A DNA stretch of 64,000 nt, taken from the NCBI GenBank assembly GCA_013115135.1, contig JABANP010000020.1, forward strand, positions 1 through 64,000, read 5' to 3'. Positions 37,010 to 49,052 of this stretch are shown piece by piece. A program made the position numbers and the translations under genes. Below the pieces are notes generated by a model that saw only the letters and a program-made list of their open reading frames with translations, had not been told where the DNA came from and did not search any database. Each line of letters begins with the position of its first letter. The stretch's first letter is position 1. This DNA comes from Perkinsus olseni. Taxonomy: Eukaryota; Perkinsozoa; Perkinsida; Perkinsidae.

Positions 37010-38500
37010 ATGGCATCCATCCCGTCCTCCTACGAACGGATTTTTGGTGCTGGCCAGACTGGTGGCAGCAGCAGACTAGTAGCATCCCTAGTCACCCCGC
37101 GGTTCTCAAGCCTCGAGGACGCGGCTCTTGTTGCTCCTGCTGGCACGAATCGGTCAAGATCCCCCTTCGGTAGACCAAGCAACTCCGGCCCTCCTATCAG
37201 ACTATGTCTTCTTTTCAGGTCTATCTAGACGCAGAGTTCTATCAGCCCGGCGGGAGTCACCGATATGCCTCAGTCCAACAACGTCTAATCGGGAATTATT
37301 CGGCAAAGGGTATAACCAATCTCCTTGCCATCGAACGACGACGTCGGCCCACTCGTCAGGTTCTCCCGTCATCAGCCTCCTCCAATCGTCAATCCCAGCG
37401 TGACCACGGCTCGCGTTCGGTCTCAGAGCCCGGGGGCTCGGCGAATGAGTAGGACAGAATATTGGACATGACGCATGTCGAGAAATCCTTGCAGTGGGAT
37501 CCGAGGACATGAAGGCCCTGCTATCGCCGAGGCCGCAAGCGGCATTGCCCGAACTGGAGACATATCGATCGAGCCGAATGATCTCTCCAGCGGGAAGGCA
37601 GTCGAATGGTGCCTCTTGCTCCACCGCCACCAACGCCGAGACTCCTACACCTCGTCTGAGAGTAAGGTCTCAGCAAGCATCCTTCGTGCCTTGACGAATA
37701 TCGACAGACTTGCATCCGCACTTTCGCACCCGAGAACGACTGCACATCGGCTACACGAAGTCGTGTATCTCTAGAGCTCAACGGCGAGGACGCTACCACT
37801 AGTACCCAATATGAGAGACGGACAGGCCGCCGAGCTACTGCAAGGAGCCAGCATTCAGTGAGTGCTTTGCGGAGCTAGCCATAGTTCCTTGTAAAATTAA
37901 CTGCCTCTCGATTCTGGGAATTATCAGGTACATCGGGGACGAGGTATCGACGGCATCGGTATCTCAGAGGAGGACTCGAGCAAATCTGGCTTGATTTTAT
38001 TCCCAGCCAGCAAGGTTTCCGTCGTGCCGTTCGTACCACCAGAACCGCTGAGGAGAAGAGCCCACTTGGCATGGCCGGAATTGTCACTGGTAGGCGAAGC
38101 TCGGCCATGCTGTAGCTGGATTTAGTGGACTGTGCCAGACACGGGAGCCGCAGTCTCCTTGGGACGATGGTGGCCTTCGATTGAATCCCAACGGCGTCTA
38201 TCCGAGGAGTGGGAATGAGAGAGAGTGAGCAGTATTGGAGGACGGTAGGCTTATTCTCTTCACTTGTAGTTGGCTGAGAAAATCCGGCTACACGCAGAGG
38301 TTACACAGCGCGAGGGGTGTTATGATGAGTTGTGCGGAAGACGGCAAACTGCCATCAACTCAGGTGGATTTTTATACATTACTTTGCGTCATGATGGCTT
38401 TCATCAGATGCATGTCCCTAAGAACAGCCCTTTGCTCGTAAAGGATACCATGCAGTTGAATGGAGAGCTATCTCGGGAAGAGATATTCGCTAGTAAATAG
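37010..38500 (+). CDS. hypothetical Arg/Ser-rich protein, intron-containing
   Basis: I do not recognise it. The ATG at 37010 gives MASIPSSYERIFGAGQTGGS and a disordered Ser/Arg/Pro-rich region continuing through SRRRVLSARRESPICLSP and EDMKALLSPRPQAALPELET. A GTGAGT...ATTATCAG intron (about 37858-37926) leads to a basic stretch, TSGTRYRRHRYLRGGLEQIW, then LDFIPSQQGFRRAVRTTRTA. The last exon, LAEKIRLHAEVTQREGCYDE followed by SGGFLYITLRHDGFHQMHVP, looks folded and ends at 38500. Exon borders are approximate. Confidence 0.5.
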
Positions 38501-38952
38501 GGGGAACTAACCCTGCCGATAACTGCCGGGATCGGCCATGGTGTCAGATCCACAGAGGCGTCATTTCAAACAGAGGAGAGTAAAAACCGTTACCCCAACT
38601 CGCGAGGGCACAAGACCCATATTCCCTAGTGATTATTCATACATCACTGAGCATACCAAACCATCCCCAAGGATGTCATACGACAGTGGATCGCGTAGTC
38701 GTAAAATTGCCCCATGGCGGTGAAACATGCCCGCTACCATGATGATGTTAGATGTCAAACTTTATCAGTGCTCGACGGTGTATGTTGTGTTATTCTCAGT
38801 TTGGGCAACAAGGACATTACATACTATGTCTCACGCAACGCAATACATTCTATGACAATCACCACATAAATCGTTCTAATTCTCCTGTCGCCACCGATAG
38901 AAAAGGTCGCCGAGTGAATATCCAGAGGGACTGAAATGGCTACATGCACGGG
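38501..38952. other. convergent spacer with a short plus-strand ORF
   Basis: This is the spacer between two converging genes. A 61-codon frame at 38538-38723 (MVSDPQRRHFKQRRVKTVTP) could be a small gene or a further exon, but nothing else supports it. Confidence 0.35.
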
Positions 38953-40431
38953 TTAACTCATCGGGTAGGCCTGACTCACGATCAAGTCTATCGCCGCCAT
39001 CCAACCTGCAGTGACGTAAAGCTTAGTGGCATTATTCTGATAGCATACATACACCAACAGTACTCCCATTGCAGGGATGTTGAAGTATCTTAACTCCAAT
39101 AAAGGCGACGGCACCAATGCCAATACGCAACATAAAACGAACACTCCAATCTGAGGATGCAAAAAATGCAGGACCACAAATTTCGGCGCAATTCGAGGTT
39201 ACCGCGAGCTTATTCTCGGTTTTCCGGAGAGGTCTTGTCAACCATTCCGAGTGGGCCAGTCCTCGAACAATCGTCGTCACGGCAACTGGCAGGACAACAA
39301 GCCTTAGAGTGGGGTGACTGAGCACATGCCGCCATAAGTAGAACGTAAAGTGTCGGTTATCAGCTAGCAGGAAGGGATGGGCGATTGTCCCATACTGTAA
39401 CATCAGGTAAGAGACGACCATAACCCCGGCGTCCATTAGAGGTCTGAGAGGAGCTCTAACGGCGGATCTTATCGTGCTCAACCAGACCGCAGGCCCCATG
39501 AAAAACATAACTGTGAGGAGTGAGTAGGGTATCTAAGGCGGTAACATCGACAAGGATGGAAATACTGAATCGAGGAGAATATCGAAAAGTAGTCCAGCTG
39601 AGAACATATCAGTTGTTGTGTAGTATGGTAGACATGTTCTCACCTGGGCCCAGTGCCATGAGGCGACATGATTCTCTTTATGTCCCACCACTACCGCCCC
39701 ATTATACAGGATGAAGGCGATAAACCCAAGGGCAGTTATTATATAGGTCCAAAGTGATACAACCACTGTGAGAAGGCGGCTCAGATCAACTGAAAGTGAT
39801 TGAGATATCATCATGATCGTGATAATGATGAAGTCTTACCCTTACGAGCCCTGACACACGGCAGCAGGCCTTCTACCAAACAGTGGTGGAGAGCCATGCC
39901 GAAGAGCCACACAATGTTAGTCTGTCGACAGAAGACGCTAGCAGCGCCCACCAGCCCCGCTAGAGTATACCGTTGGTGAATGTGAAGGTAGAGGGTGGAC
40001 ACAACCAAGGCTGTTGACGCCGTGTCCGTGTAGTAGAGCCCGTTGTAGAAGAATGTTGTCGGGTATAGGAGCACTACGAGTACACGAAGAGTCTCGTGCG
40101 ACGCTGGCCTCCGTCTTCGCACTAGTGATGCCGCTACAGCAGCCGTGAGGGCTGTGGGAACGATAGACACGAAACGTCGAAGATTGCTCGTTGTACATGG
40201 CGCGGCGATGAGCCGGAGAGTAGCAGCGGCCCATAAATAGAGTCCTGGGAGGGTTGTGATGTGGTTATCCCACTGCCCAAAGTGGCCTTCGCAATAGGCC
40301 TGCGTCTGTGGGACGTGGAATATCTCATCCATGTAAGCATCGGGCAGGTAGCTATTGATCTCGCGCACTGCAAGAGAGCTCAGGAGCACTACAAGGAAGG
40401 GAGCAAGGGCGTAGTTGAGGGTACGATCCAT
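38953..40431 (-). CDS. ALG10: ALG10 alpha-1,2-glucosyltransferase
   Basis: This ER membrane enzyme adds the terminal glucose to the dolichol-linked N-glycan precursor. The ATG at 40431 starts MDRTLNYALAPFLVVLLSSL, a membrane-anchor-like start. Family blocks are PDAYMDEIFHVPQTQAYCEG, FGQWDNHITTLPGLYLWAAA, YNGLYYTDTASTALVVSTLY and VFCRQTNIVWLFGMALHHC. Later exons give GFIAFILYNGAVVVGHKENH, AHPFLLADNRHFTFYLWRHV and PLLELRYFNIPAMGVLLVYV, ending at 38953. Many hydrophobic helices are present, as expected. The ALG10 step implies a full-length glucosylated N-glycan donor in this organism, unlike the truncated donors of many apicomplexans. Confidence 0.93.
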
Positions 40432-40614
40432 GAGAAAAAAAGACCTAGGCAGGATAACGTAGTACTGAGTAACAAAGCTCACGGGGAAAAGTGAATACAC
40501 AGCCTCCTGGCAGGGGGAAACGAATTGATGGAGCAATGGTGAACTATGCAGCTTAACGGTACTCCGCCCCTTGTAAGAGACCGTCGCCTGTAAGGGGCAG
40601 CAGTCTGATGATGA

Positions 40615-43600
40615 TCACAGGTGAAAGTCGTAACAGTGTGTACTGCCGATGCATATGGTGTAGACCTTATCAGGGCGAGCGCCATTCACAAATATCTCCA
40701 TTACTTGAGCCCAAAGGGACTTTAGAACAACTCGAAATACATAAAGTAGATAGACATTAAAGGCAATCCGTAGAGCTCGTGAGAGGCTCTGATGACTACG
40801 ACAGCTGCTGCTACGTGGCATGAGGTTGACCAGAATACCCACAGAGAGGGACTGGACACCTCCCCGGAAAACAGCCAGGCATAGCGCTGTGTAGTACCAG
40901 TAGGGAACCCTCTTATCCGCCCATGAATCGGGAAACTCGAGGATAAGGTACCTATGACCCGTGATGAGCTCCCTATACTGCTGATGATGCTATAATGATT
41001 CTTACAGTATAACTATGCAGTACCCCAAAGCATGCATACTGGAGTAGGCTAGGAATCCCCATGGGAAGGGGTGTATCTCCAGATTACTACCATACTCATA
41101 GCTGGAGAATAGACGAGGCTTGTTGGGTATGAGTACACCATCCACTCCTACGTTATGGAGACAGTAGTAGTGGTGATAGCAGCATCAGCAGCAGCACAGT
41201 GTGTAGTAACCTACCTGCGAATGTTGTATTCTGTAAGGGTAGTAGAGCTTCCTCCGGGAAGGTATAATCATCCCGATCGCGTATCTAGCAGTACACCTTC
41301 CAACAGAACGCCCGGGAGAGCGTAGAGGCAGTGCAGTGTCTTCATGTCGACACCAAACACAACGACGATAATGGCGCCTAGCCGTCCATTACCCTTTGAA
41401 GCCATCGGCGGCCATCGTGTTGCCAAGGGCGTAGCTCTTCAGCAGTCACGGTTGCATAGGAGAATATGTCCACGCCAAACCCTGTACGCTTATCAGCCAC
41501 GTGGCCAACCTGAATAGTGATACTGCCGGTAGGGCCCTCTGTGAAGTCGCAGTACCATTCTGCCATCATCCCCTTCACAACGGTCTCCGCAGTCACAGCC
41601 CATTTTCTCCACTGAATATCTCGGGCCAAGTAGTGCCGATACCTTGCGGTACATTTCATCATTACCATTGGGAAATACTCTACGACAGTCTTCTTGCAGC
41701 AGACCTGAGGGGCGGTTAGACAGGGAACACTATCAAAGGTGTGGTAAGGACCTATATCAATGTCCATATCCCAGGGTTTCGGGTTGCCGTTATGACGGAC
41801 ATACCTACACGCAAGTAGCAGTCGAAGGTGACAGAAGGTGTTGAGGAGTCCCATGATGTATACTACCCTATAAGGCAGCTGGACTCAAGGAATACATCCA
41901 AGCCTACTTCATCGAAGGCTCTAACCATCGCAGCGTAAGTTTTGGTAAGAGAATCCAGCCTGTCCCGCTGGGTCAGACCTAGGGCAGGGCATAATGACAA
42001 CAGTAGTAGAGGGCATTACCGCTGGGAAGTGTGTGGCCACTAGTGTGGGCTTTAAGATGCTCATCTCCTCCAAACAATACATGATCGACAGGCGCAGCAT
42101 AGATACCCTCCTCAGATGTTATCTCCAGCCACGGGGACTGGGCTATATCTACACAAGAGCTGTGAGGTGGGGGCAGAGGTGAGGGCCCCTACACAGTATT
42201 AATGATATCAATGCCACATGCAATGCGGCGGCAGGCAGTGGTATGTGGGGTGCTCTACTACTGGAGGTTTTACTAGCCATGAAACTACTGGATACCCGAT
42301 CTTTGATCCACACTAACCATACTACTAACACAACAACTTGAATGCTGCAGAACAAGGTGGCCATGAGCATGGTGAGTAGCACGTAGTGGTAATGGCGGTG
42401 GTTGTGAGGGGTCAGTCTTCGCCGAGGCTGTTACCTCTACCTGAATGGCCAGATAGAGATTCAGCCTACATGCAGCACAGCAGATATATATCGGTAGTCA
42501 GCTCGTGTTCAATACCCATGCCCCTGTGTTCCCTATGCCCGGTATAACCTTGGAATGCCGTGAAGCTATCGCCACCTTGCTGATGACTTCCGCTCACCCT
42601 TGATCCATCATCATAGAGTATGTGGTGGGCCTCCATGTTAGACCGGCGCTCCTGAAGCTGGTCAATGGTGCTGGTTACGAGGGGAAGAGGGACTACCTTG
42701 TATACGATGATTGCAAATACAGGCACTGAGATATCAACGAGGAGGGCAGCTATGAGAATGGAGGAGGCGAAGTTGTGCCTGAATGGTGGACAGAAGGATG
42801 AGGTTACTAGGGAGAGGGCACCATGGACTCACTTGAAGGGGCTCTCCTCCTGTTGCGAACTGCTGATGAATAACGGCGCATGGTTCTTGAATACCCTTTC
42901 AAGGAACATTATGAGATCGAATATCCACATGCAAAAGAATGTGAGGAGGCCCCAGAACCTACGACGACAGGTATGGATAGCAGTAGGGAGAGGTGTCTTA
43001 CATGAGGTCACTCAAGTGAGGCCCTCTATCACCGGCATAAGCCCATATACCGAAGAATGCTAGTACAATAGTCCATACACCACCGAAGATATCCAATATA
43101 TATAGCCGACAGCAACCCAATGCTAGCTGTAGTACAATGAGGATCACCATTACAGGTCGAGCTGAAGAAGACAACGGCAACAGCAGCAATACCGACTGAC
43201 GTCATATGAGCACTACCCTGCAGATGTACTACCTCCCTTAGCGAAATCAGTGGGCTCACCGTTATCCGGCGCAATGGCTGGTATTGGGATGACCATTGAA
43301 GGGTTGGTAAAACTGCGACCATCTGTGAATGCTCGGACTGCAACCTCAGGAAGAGCTCAACTCCCGCGTGCTAATGAAAATGACGAATACGAATTATGAG
43401 CATACCATGTGCATACCGGTATCGAGAGAATCTATGCACCAGGCAGCGACCTGTCTACGTGAAGAAGCCCATAAGCTCTCTTGAATGGTGGTGGCGGTGG
43501 TGGTGGAGGGCTCTTCCCACCACTCCCGAGGTTCAAGGATGATGCTGACAACCCTGTTGCTGGTGATGAGGCATGCATACTGCTACCAAGTGCCCTGTGG

Positions 43601-44817
43601 TCATCATCGCAAGGTAGCATCTCCTCCTCTGTATGATCACCGAGACATGGCACCAGGGAAGGGCTTAGGGTGGTGGATGCTGAGGAGAAGAGCCACTGTT
43701 CACTGGCACTATCCATACCGTTACTGCTACCGGCCCTAGCCCCCTGTATCCTGGCCTTCCCTCTTCTATGTTCTACCTCGGACTCGGCTCGGAGACCACG
43801 CGATAAGTTGTCTGGCGGGCGAAGGTCACTGAGCAAGTCATGAATAGGTGACAAGGCGATATCCAACATACCAGAATTACCACCTGTCGTGGGTGTTACG
43901 GGGATTGTCTTGAGCAGCCGCGTCATCGGTTGCTTCCACCATAGCAGCACCCCAAAGAGTGCTCTCTGTTATACGGGAGGGTGCGTGAGACGACTTCCCC
44001 TGAGAGTGTAGTAAGGGGCGCTTACCCAATATGCATTGTTCTGCACTACCTCAAGGGTGTAGGGTACACAACTACCGTGAAGCATTGAGGTAGTTGCAGT
44101 CTTTGGCACCACATGCCGTCGTCCCCCGCCTCCCGCATCCCGTTCCTGTCCAGCAGCTGGCATCATGCTGCCCAGTGGAAGAGAGCTCTCCGTCACTCTA
44201 GATGGCCGAGACCTGACGTTGTGGACACAATCAAGTTGGGTAAACTGGAGGGTGTACACTTCAGAAGGCCCATCTCTCGTTAATTCTTGCTGTGGGCGAG
44301 TTACGAACTCTAGTGGGCCGCAATAGAAAGCTCTCATCGTGAACTGATCAATGGTGAATTCTCTTCACCTCAATGAAGAGCCCGTGCAAACGCTACAAAG
44401 TTTCCAAAAATCGCTGGCGCATGCGGAGAAAGCCACACGTCGGGGAATTTACAGCATGCTCTCTCTGGGTATGCCACAATGGACAGGCTGCTGCATTTAT
44501 TGTCCACTAAGGCGAAGAGAATGCGGCTCCAATCGAATGCACCATCGCTCAGTCCACGATGAGAGAGCTTTCGGTTGCTGTCCGCTAGAAATCGTACCCC
44601 AGTCACAATAAGTTGACGGATGGCCCCTATATTAGTGTACACCCTGTAAGATGATAGGGAATGCGCACCTTCCATTTGACGACGACCCGCCTCCGTTCTC
44701 TTGTTTTGCCATATGGCTCAGCATCTTAGCCTCGATATTATTCCTAGGGCCTGGCCTGCATCCGGTAGGGACTCCTATCTGTGGGGTATAATGGGACCAT
44801 GATGATGATACCACCAT
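40615..44817 (-). CDS. large multi-span membrane protein, unrecognised (possibly two genes)
   Basis: The ATG at 44817 gives MVVSSSWSHYTPQIGVPTGC. A 25-nt intron (44644-44668) joins SSSNGR to VYTNIGAIRQLIVTGVRFLA. Further exons give VDNKCSSLSIVAYPERACCK and RAFYCGPLEFVTRPQQELTR, and a long hydrophilic segment with a Pro run (GGKSPPPPPPPPFKRAYGLL). Hydrophobic spans follow, such as VMVILIVLQLALGCCRLYIL, FWGLLTFFCMWIFDLIMFLE and LLTMLMATLFCSIQVVVLVV. A Cys-containing region, VPCLTAPQVCCKKTVVEYFP, comes before a last exon ending in TICIGSTHCYDFHL at 40615. I know no family with this layout. The frames all lie on one strand without a clear internal gene boundary. Confidence 0.5.
44644..44668 (-). 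other. candidate 25-nt GT-AG intron
   Basis: Read on the minus strand it is GTGCGCATTC...CTTACAG. Its removal joins two open frames in phase (NGA AG|G GTG TAC, giving ...NGRVYTN...). Without splicing the upstream frame stops 11 codons into the interval. Confidence 0.5.
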
Positions 44818-45123
44818 CAGCTAGAGCAGTGATAACTAACGGCCCGCAGTGTAGTAGCGGTACTGCCCATCATCCCACTGAGGAGGGAACCAGGCCTATT
44901 TCAAACGGCTCTCACGCAGCCTTCAAGCATTGACTTCGAGGGACCACTCTCGATCTTGCGCTATTACGGAGAACAATCGGGCGGCGCGCGAAACCAGTAA
45001 CTTCCACAGTTGAGAACCTCGAATATGATGTCATTTCAGAACACGAGAGGTGTTGACAACTAGCAGAGGGCCACGTAGCACGCCGTTTTGATGTTCGATA
45101 CATAGGTCCTCATCATGCGCGGT

Positions 45124-45145
45124 AAATCGATCGACTGATCGATTT
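45124..45145. promoter_or_regulatory. 9-bp palindrome upstream of RPS12
   Basis: AAATCGATC and GATCGATTT are perfect inverted arms separated by 4 bp, about 63 bp before the RPS12 start codon in the divergent region 44818-45207. They may be a dyad binding site for both promoters; this is inference. No other feature was seen in the region. Confidence 0.4.
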
Positions 45146-45207
45146 CGCACACGGCGCTGCATAGGGCAGGCAGGAACTATACTTGCCAATAACAAGCACC
45201 AATCATC

Positions 45208-45797
45208 ATGTCTGACATCGACGCTGCTGAGGAGATCGACCAGCCGATCGAGGTAGTCGAGGAGGCAGCTCGTTGATGGAGGAAGGCAGTCGTATGTTAT
45301 TGTATCTTAGGTCGAGGAGGCAGTCACGGACCTTAACTCTGCCATCCGTCGTGTGCTCAAGAGCGCCATCGCTGTTGATGGTCTTGTCAGGGGTCTCCAC
45401 GAGACCGCTAAGGCCTTGGAGGCTGGCCGCGCCAACGTAATACGGGATAGAACTCGCTACGCGATACAGTGCGCTGTATGGGGTATTACCGTGTTCGCAC
45501 TGAGGTGATGATGAATATAATTATCGTGTGTTACCCCTTCAGGTGTGCTTCCTTGCTTCCTCCTGCAACGAGGATAACTACAAGAAGCTCATACAGGCCC
45601 TTTGCCTCGAGCAGAACGTTCCTCTGATTGAGGTCCCTGATAACAAGCAGCTCGGCGAGTGGGCTGGCCTCTGCAAGATCGACAAGGACGGCAACCCTCG
45701 CAAGGTTGTCGGTGCCTCTGTTGTCGCCGTCACCAACTACGGTGATGAGGATAACGAGGGCCTCAGGTTCCTTAACAACCACATCGCTTCTCAGTAA
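45208..45797 (+). CDS. RPS12: ribosomal protein eS12 (RPS12)
   Basis: This is a 40S small-subunit protein. Exons are 45208-45252, 45311-45436 and 45543-45797. The ATG at 45208 gives [15 protein letters not shown], then [40 protein letters not shown] and [20 protein letters not shown]. The last exon gives [20 protein letters not shown], then [20 protein letters not shown] and [19 protein letters not shown]. All hallmark segments of eS12 are present at normal length. Codons are strongly biased, as expected for a ribosomal protein. Intron 1 (58 nt) carries a copy of the first 13 nt of exon 2 near its start; see the finding on intron gain. Confidence 0.97.
45256..45323 (+). repeat. 13-bp direct repeat spanning RPS12 intron 1
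   Basis: GTCGAGGAGGCAG occurs at 45256-45268, three bases inside the intron, and again at 45311-45323 as the first bases of exon 2. The intron therefore looks like a tandem duplication of coding sequence. Confidence 0.8.
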
Positions 45798-46182
45798 GTG
45801 ATGTCGTTGTTAAAGCCTAGCAGCGATAATGGCTATAAGCGTTAGATGACGACGGCAGTTTCTTATTGTCCTAGTCGTACGACGACGAAGTCAGAAATTG
45901 ATGTGGCAAATTCACTTGAGTGTTGTGTTGGTCATCCGGGATCCGGGGTAAATGCTTCAGTATCAGGAATCTCATCCTTCCGCTGTGCGCGGTGTCTGCG
46001 TGCCATCCGTACTCACAAACGCTAAGGGCCCGCGTACTGTTGCACGCGTGTCGATCTGTCCTTGTAGTCTCAGCTAGCTCGCTGGACATAGAGTCTCCAT
46101 TGGAGCTCTGGTAGAGCTAAGTGCCTGATCAGCGTTGGCACTCGTTACCAACAAGCAGCAGTTTTACGTGTATCGATCGTAC
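45798..46182. other. spacer between RPS12 and ERp29
   Basis: This is 385 bp on the plus strand between two same-direction genes. No repeat or RNA gene was recognised. Confidence 0.45.
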
Positions 46183-47530
46183 ATGTCCGTTGGAACTTCT
46201 TCGCCGCCATCATTCCTCACCCTTCCATTGCTGGTGCTGTTCCTCGGTATGGGGTTAACTACTGGGTTATCCTTTAACGGAGCGCTGTCCTTGGATGCCA
46301 TGGTCTTTGATAAGGTAGCATTGTAGCTGCTGCTGCTGCTGAGCTTAATCACATATCCGTATTATGTTACGTCATCAGGTTGTATCCAGCAACAAGCATC
46401 ATGTGCTTGTACGTTTTGACAAGTCTGATACTGACGGGTCGAATGAGATGAACTTTGGCGAGCTTGTTGAGGTAGTCTCCTCAGGCAAATGCCCCGGCCA
46501 TTTATGAATCGATACATGGCGTATATCAGGCATCCCTGATGGTTAAGAATCTCTTACTCGCTTATGTTGATATTGAAAACGATGAAGAAGTTTCTGACAA
46601 GTTTGACTTAGCCAAGAAATACGGTGAGAAGCTCCTGTATTACTATTCCGAGCCCCTCTCCCGTCATCCCTAAACCACAGTCCGCTGATAGTCTCTAGCG
46701 GTTATGCTCCTGCTTCAGGTGCGGATAAATTTCCTACCTATGTCCTTTTTTCCGACGGCAAGGAGGTATCCAAATATCATGACGGTAAGGAGGTCACAGA
46801 TATATCTGACCTGATCAAGTGGCTTGAGGATAATGGTATACATCTTGCCCTCAAGGGTCGTACGCTACCCTTATTGGACGTAAGAAGGGAGAATACGGGC
46901 TCCCCGACCCTCATGACTATCGAGTGGGAAAGGTGAAGAATTGCTGTTCAGAGGCTTGTTCAAGAGTACTTCTCGAGCGACTCAAGCGAGAGGAAAGCTG
47001 AGCTGTTGAAGGAAGTGAAGGCCTCGTCGGACCAATATAAGGAACATGATCTCGCCAAGGTGAGGATTCACTCGTCATCAGCAAGAGGTATCGATCTCAT
47101 TCTATTACACCTAATCTATTTATCACCGATGGGGCTCCGGGCAGATATTACTTTCGCAAGAGTACCTATCTAGCAGCGTTTCGCTCAGGTTACTCCCCCC
47201 CTAGATGCCAACATGAAGTTTCCGAGTTACTGTGATGATGTGTAACCCTTTGTCAGTTCTATCCGACTATCCTCGAGAAGGTATCAGCCAAAGGTGACGA
47301 GTATTGTGCTAAAGAGCTTACTAGGATTACTTCTATGCTGGACAAGACGAAAGATTCCATCAATGAGGATAAACGTGAGGAGATGAGAGGAAAAACGCAG
47401 GTGAGGTTGTCGATCATGAACTGGCTGTTTTTGCTGAAGATATCCCTGACCCAACCCTTCTCTTCGACAGGTACTAAATGTTTGTAAGGCGGCAGCGGAA
47501 GCTGCTTCCAAGAGTGGCGATGAGCTGTGA
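46183..47530 (+). CDS. ERP29: ERp29-like ER chaperone with GDEL retention signal
   Basis: This is an ER-lumen thioredoxin-fold chaperone without redox cysteines. The ATG at 46183 starts a signal peptide containing PSFLTLPLLVLFLGMGLTTG. The b-type thioredoxin domain follows: NGALSLDAMVFDK, VVSSNKHHVLVRFDKSDTD, LLLAYVDIENDEEVSDKFDL and FPTYVLFSDGKEVSKYHDGK. The helical C-terminal D domain has VQEYFSSDSSERKAELLKEV and CAKELTRITSMLDKTKDSIN. A roughly 70-nt intron precedes VLNVCKAAAEAASKSGDEL, which ends in a KDEL-type retention signal at 47530. No CxxC is present, as in ERp29. At least six introns interrupt the gene. Confidence 0.9.
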
Positions 47531-47585
47531 TGTTAATGGCGATACTACAGCTGATTCAACCTGAGGTCATATTCTTATGACCATG

Positions 47586-48731
47586 CTATGGTGAGGACCG
47601 CCTTGAAGGCTTTCGTCCTCGTTCAAGGCTATTTTTTGGTTTCAATCCACAGCAGCTGACCTTGTTGCGCATATCAATCAGAGAGGTTGTACTAATACGG
47701 AAAGTGTTGTGCTTATCACTAAAGTGTCCGGTGCAAACGGACCGTATGGTACGCTACTCCCACCCCGCGTATCAACTGATTCCCCGTGACCAGGCAACCG
47801 ATTCATAGCGACAGGATATTTCTGAGATATCAAAGTGGCAACATTGTATTTTTCTCAGTAACTTAACCTTCATGACGCATTCGGAGGGGTATCAGGTTGT
47901 CGTGAGAAGCTGTCGTCCTCGGAGCCTCCGACGGTTCCTATTTCGCCACCGCTGCACTAGCCTCTGGCTTTTGTGGGGCGGCTTTTGGCGGAATCGAGAC
48001 ATGCTCTGAATGGGGCTTCCCGATCGCTATATGATATATTTGTCTACGCGCCTTCCAAGTCCAAGTCTCATACTCGCTGTAGGAAGCACAATGTATAGGA
48101 TAGCCGGTTGATGACTGCATTGAGTCTGGCATCGTCATTCTTACAGTCTGTAATTTCACTGGTGCTTTCATGCTTGCACCGACACCCCTTCCCGCAAAAG
48201 ATACTAAGAATGGCAGCCGCTCTCTAGCTAGTACGTCTCTAGATAGCCTAGCATCATTCAAGTTCCTCAACTTCAGTGGTACTACTACTACTATAATCAT
48301 CCCCATCAGCTGAGTGCGGTATTTATCGGGTAATTACTCAGGCTGGCTGGACTTGCAGATCGCGGCACAGAGACGGGCAAGTTGGAAATTCGGTGGTGAG
48401 GGAGAGAGTCATTCATCATCTCAAGCGAGGAGTGCCGCTGGGCATCCTCCGAGGAGTGCTGCTGCATCGGGAGTATGGACCAGAGGGGGACCTTGTCTAC
48501 TGGGTAGCAATATTGTTTCAGTTACTTACTCGAACGAAATCGTTGCCTTCCGCTTCGATGCTGCCTTCTCATGATGATGGCCATCGAGATGCTGAGCATT
48601 CTGCTAAGTATGTTAGAGGGTATACTGGCAGTTTCGCTGGGGCATGGATCAACCGTGGTATTGGCATAGAGGAGTTCTACACCCCCCATACCCCAGCATA
48701 CCGATTGTATTTGTCAAATTGGCAGCCATGA
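47586..48731 (+). CDS. putative secreted protein, unrecognised, frame break at a T6 run
   Basis: The ATG at 47586 gives MVRTALKAFVLVQGYF, a plausible signal peptide. The frame then stops at SIHSS. Dropping one base of a six-T run reads on through STAADLVAHINQRGCTNTES and VVLITKVSGANGPYG. A later plus-strand exon gives AKYVRGYTGSFAGAWINRGI then EEFYTPHTPAYRLYLSNWQP and ends at 48731. Whether these belong together is uncertain. A minus-strand frame at 47938-48306 competes with part of this model. No domain is recognised. Confidence 0.35.
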
Positions 48732-49052
48732 CTATTCTCCATCCTGTTGTTGTCTGTCCATTGACTCATGCTTGCGTTAAGTATTGTTGTAGAGATCTCT
48801 AGCCAGGCTGCTCACTGTGGTGTCAGAGTGCGGGTTGCAGCCGCAGTTCATCCTGGCCCACAGTTGATCGATAATACCCCACTTATTATCAACTGCAGCC
48901 AGTAGCATGGAGAGGTGGGACAATTCTCATAATGGCAATGACGACCTTGGGAATGGTGAGCTATTGCAGCATGCGCATCATGGGAGTTGGATGGTACTCT
49001 CTTGCAGGGAGGATATATCGTCTATCAGCTCCACTTATCGGGGAGAGCCCTC

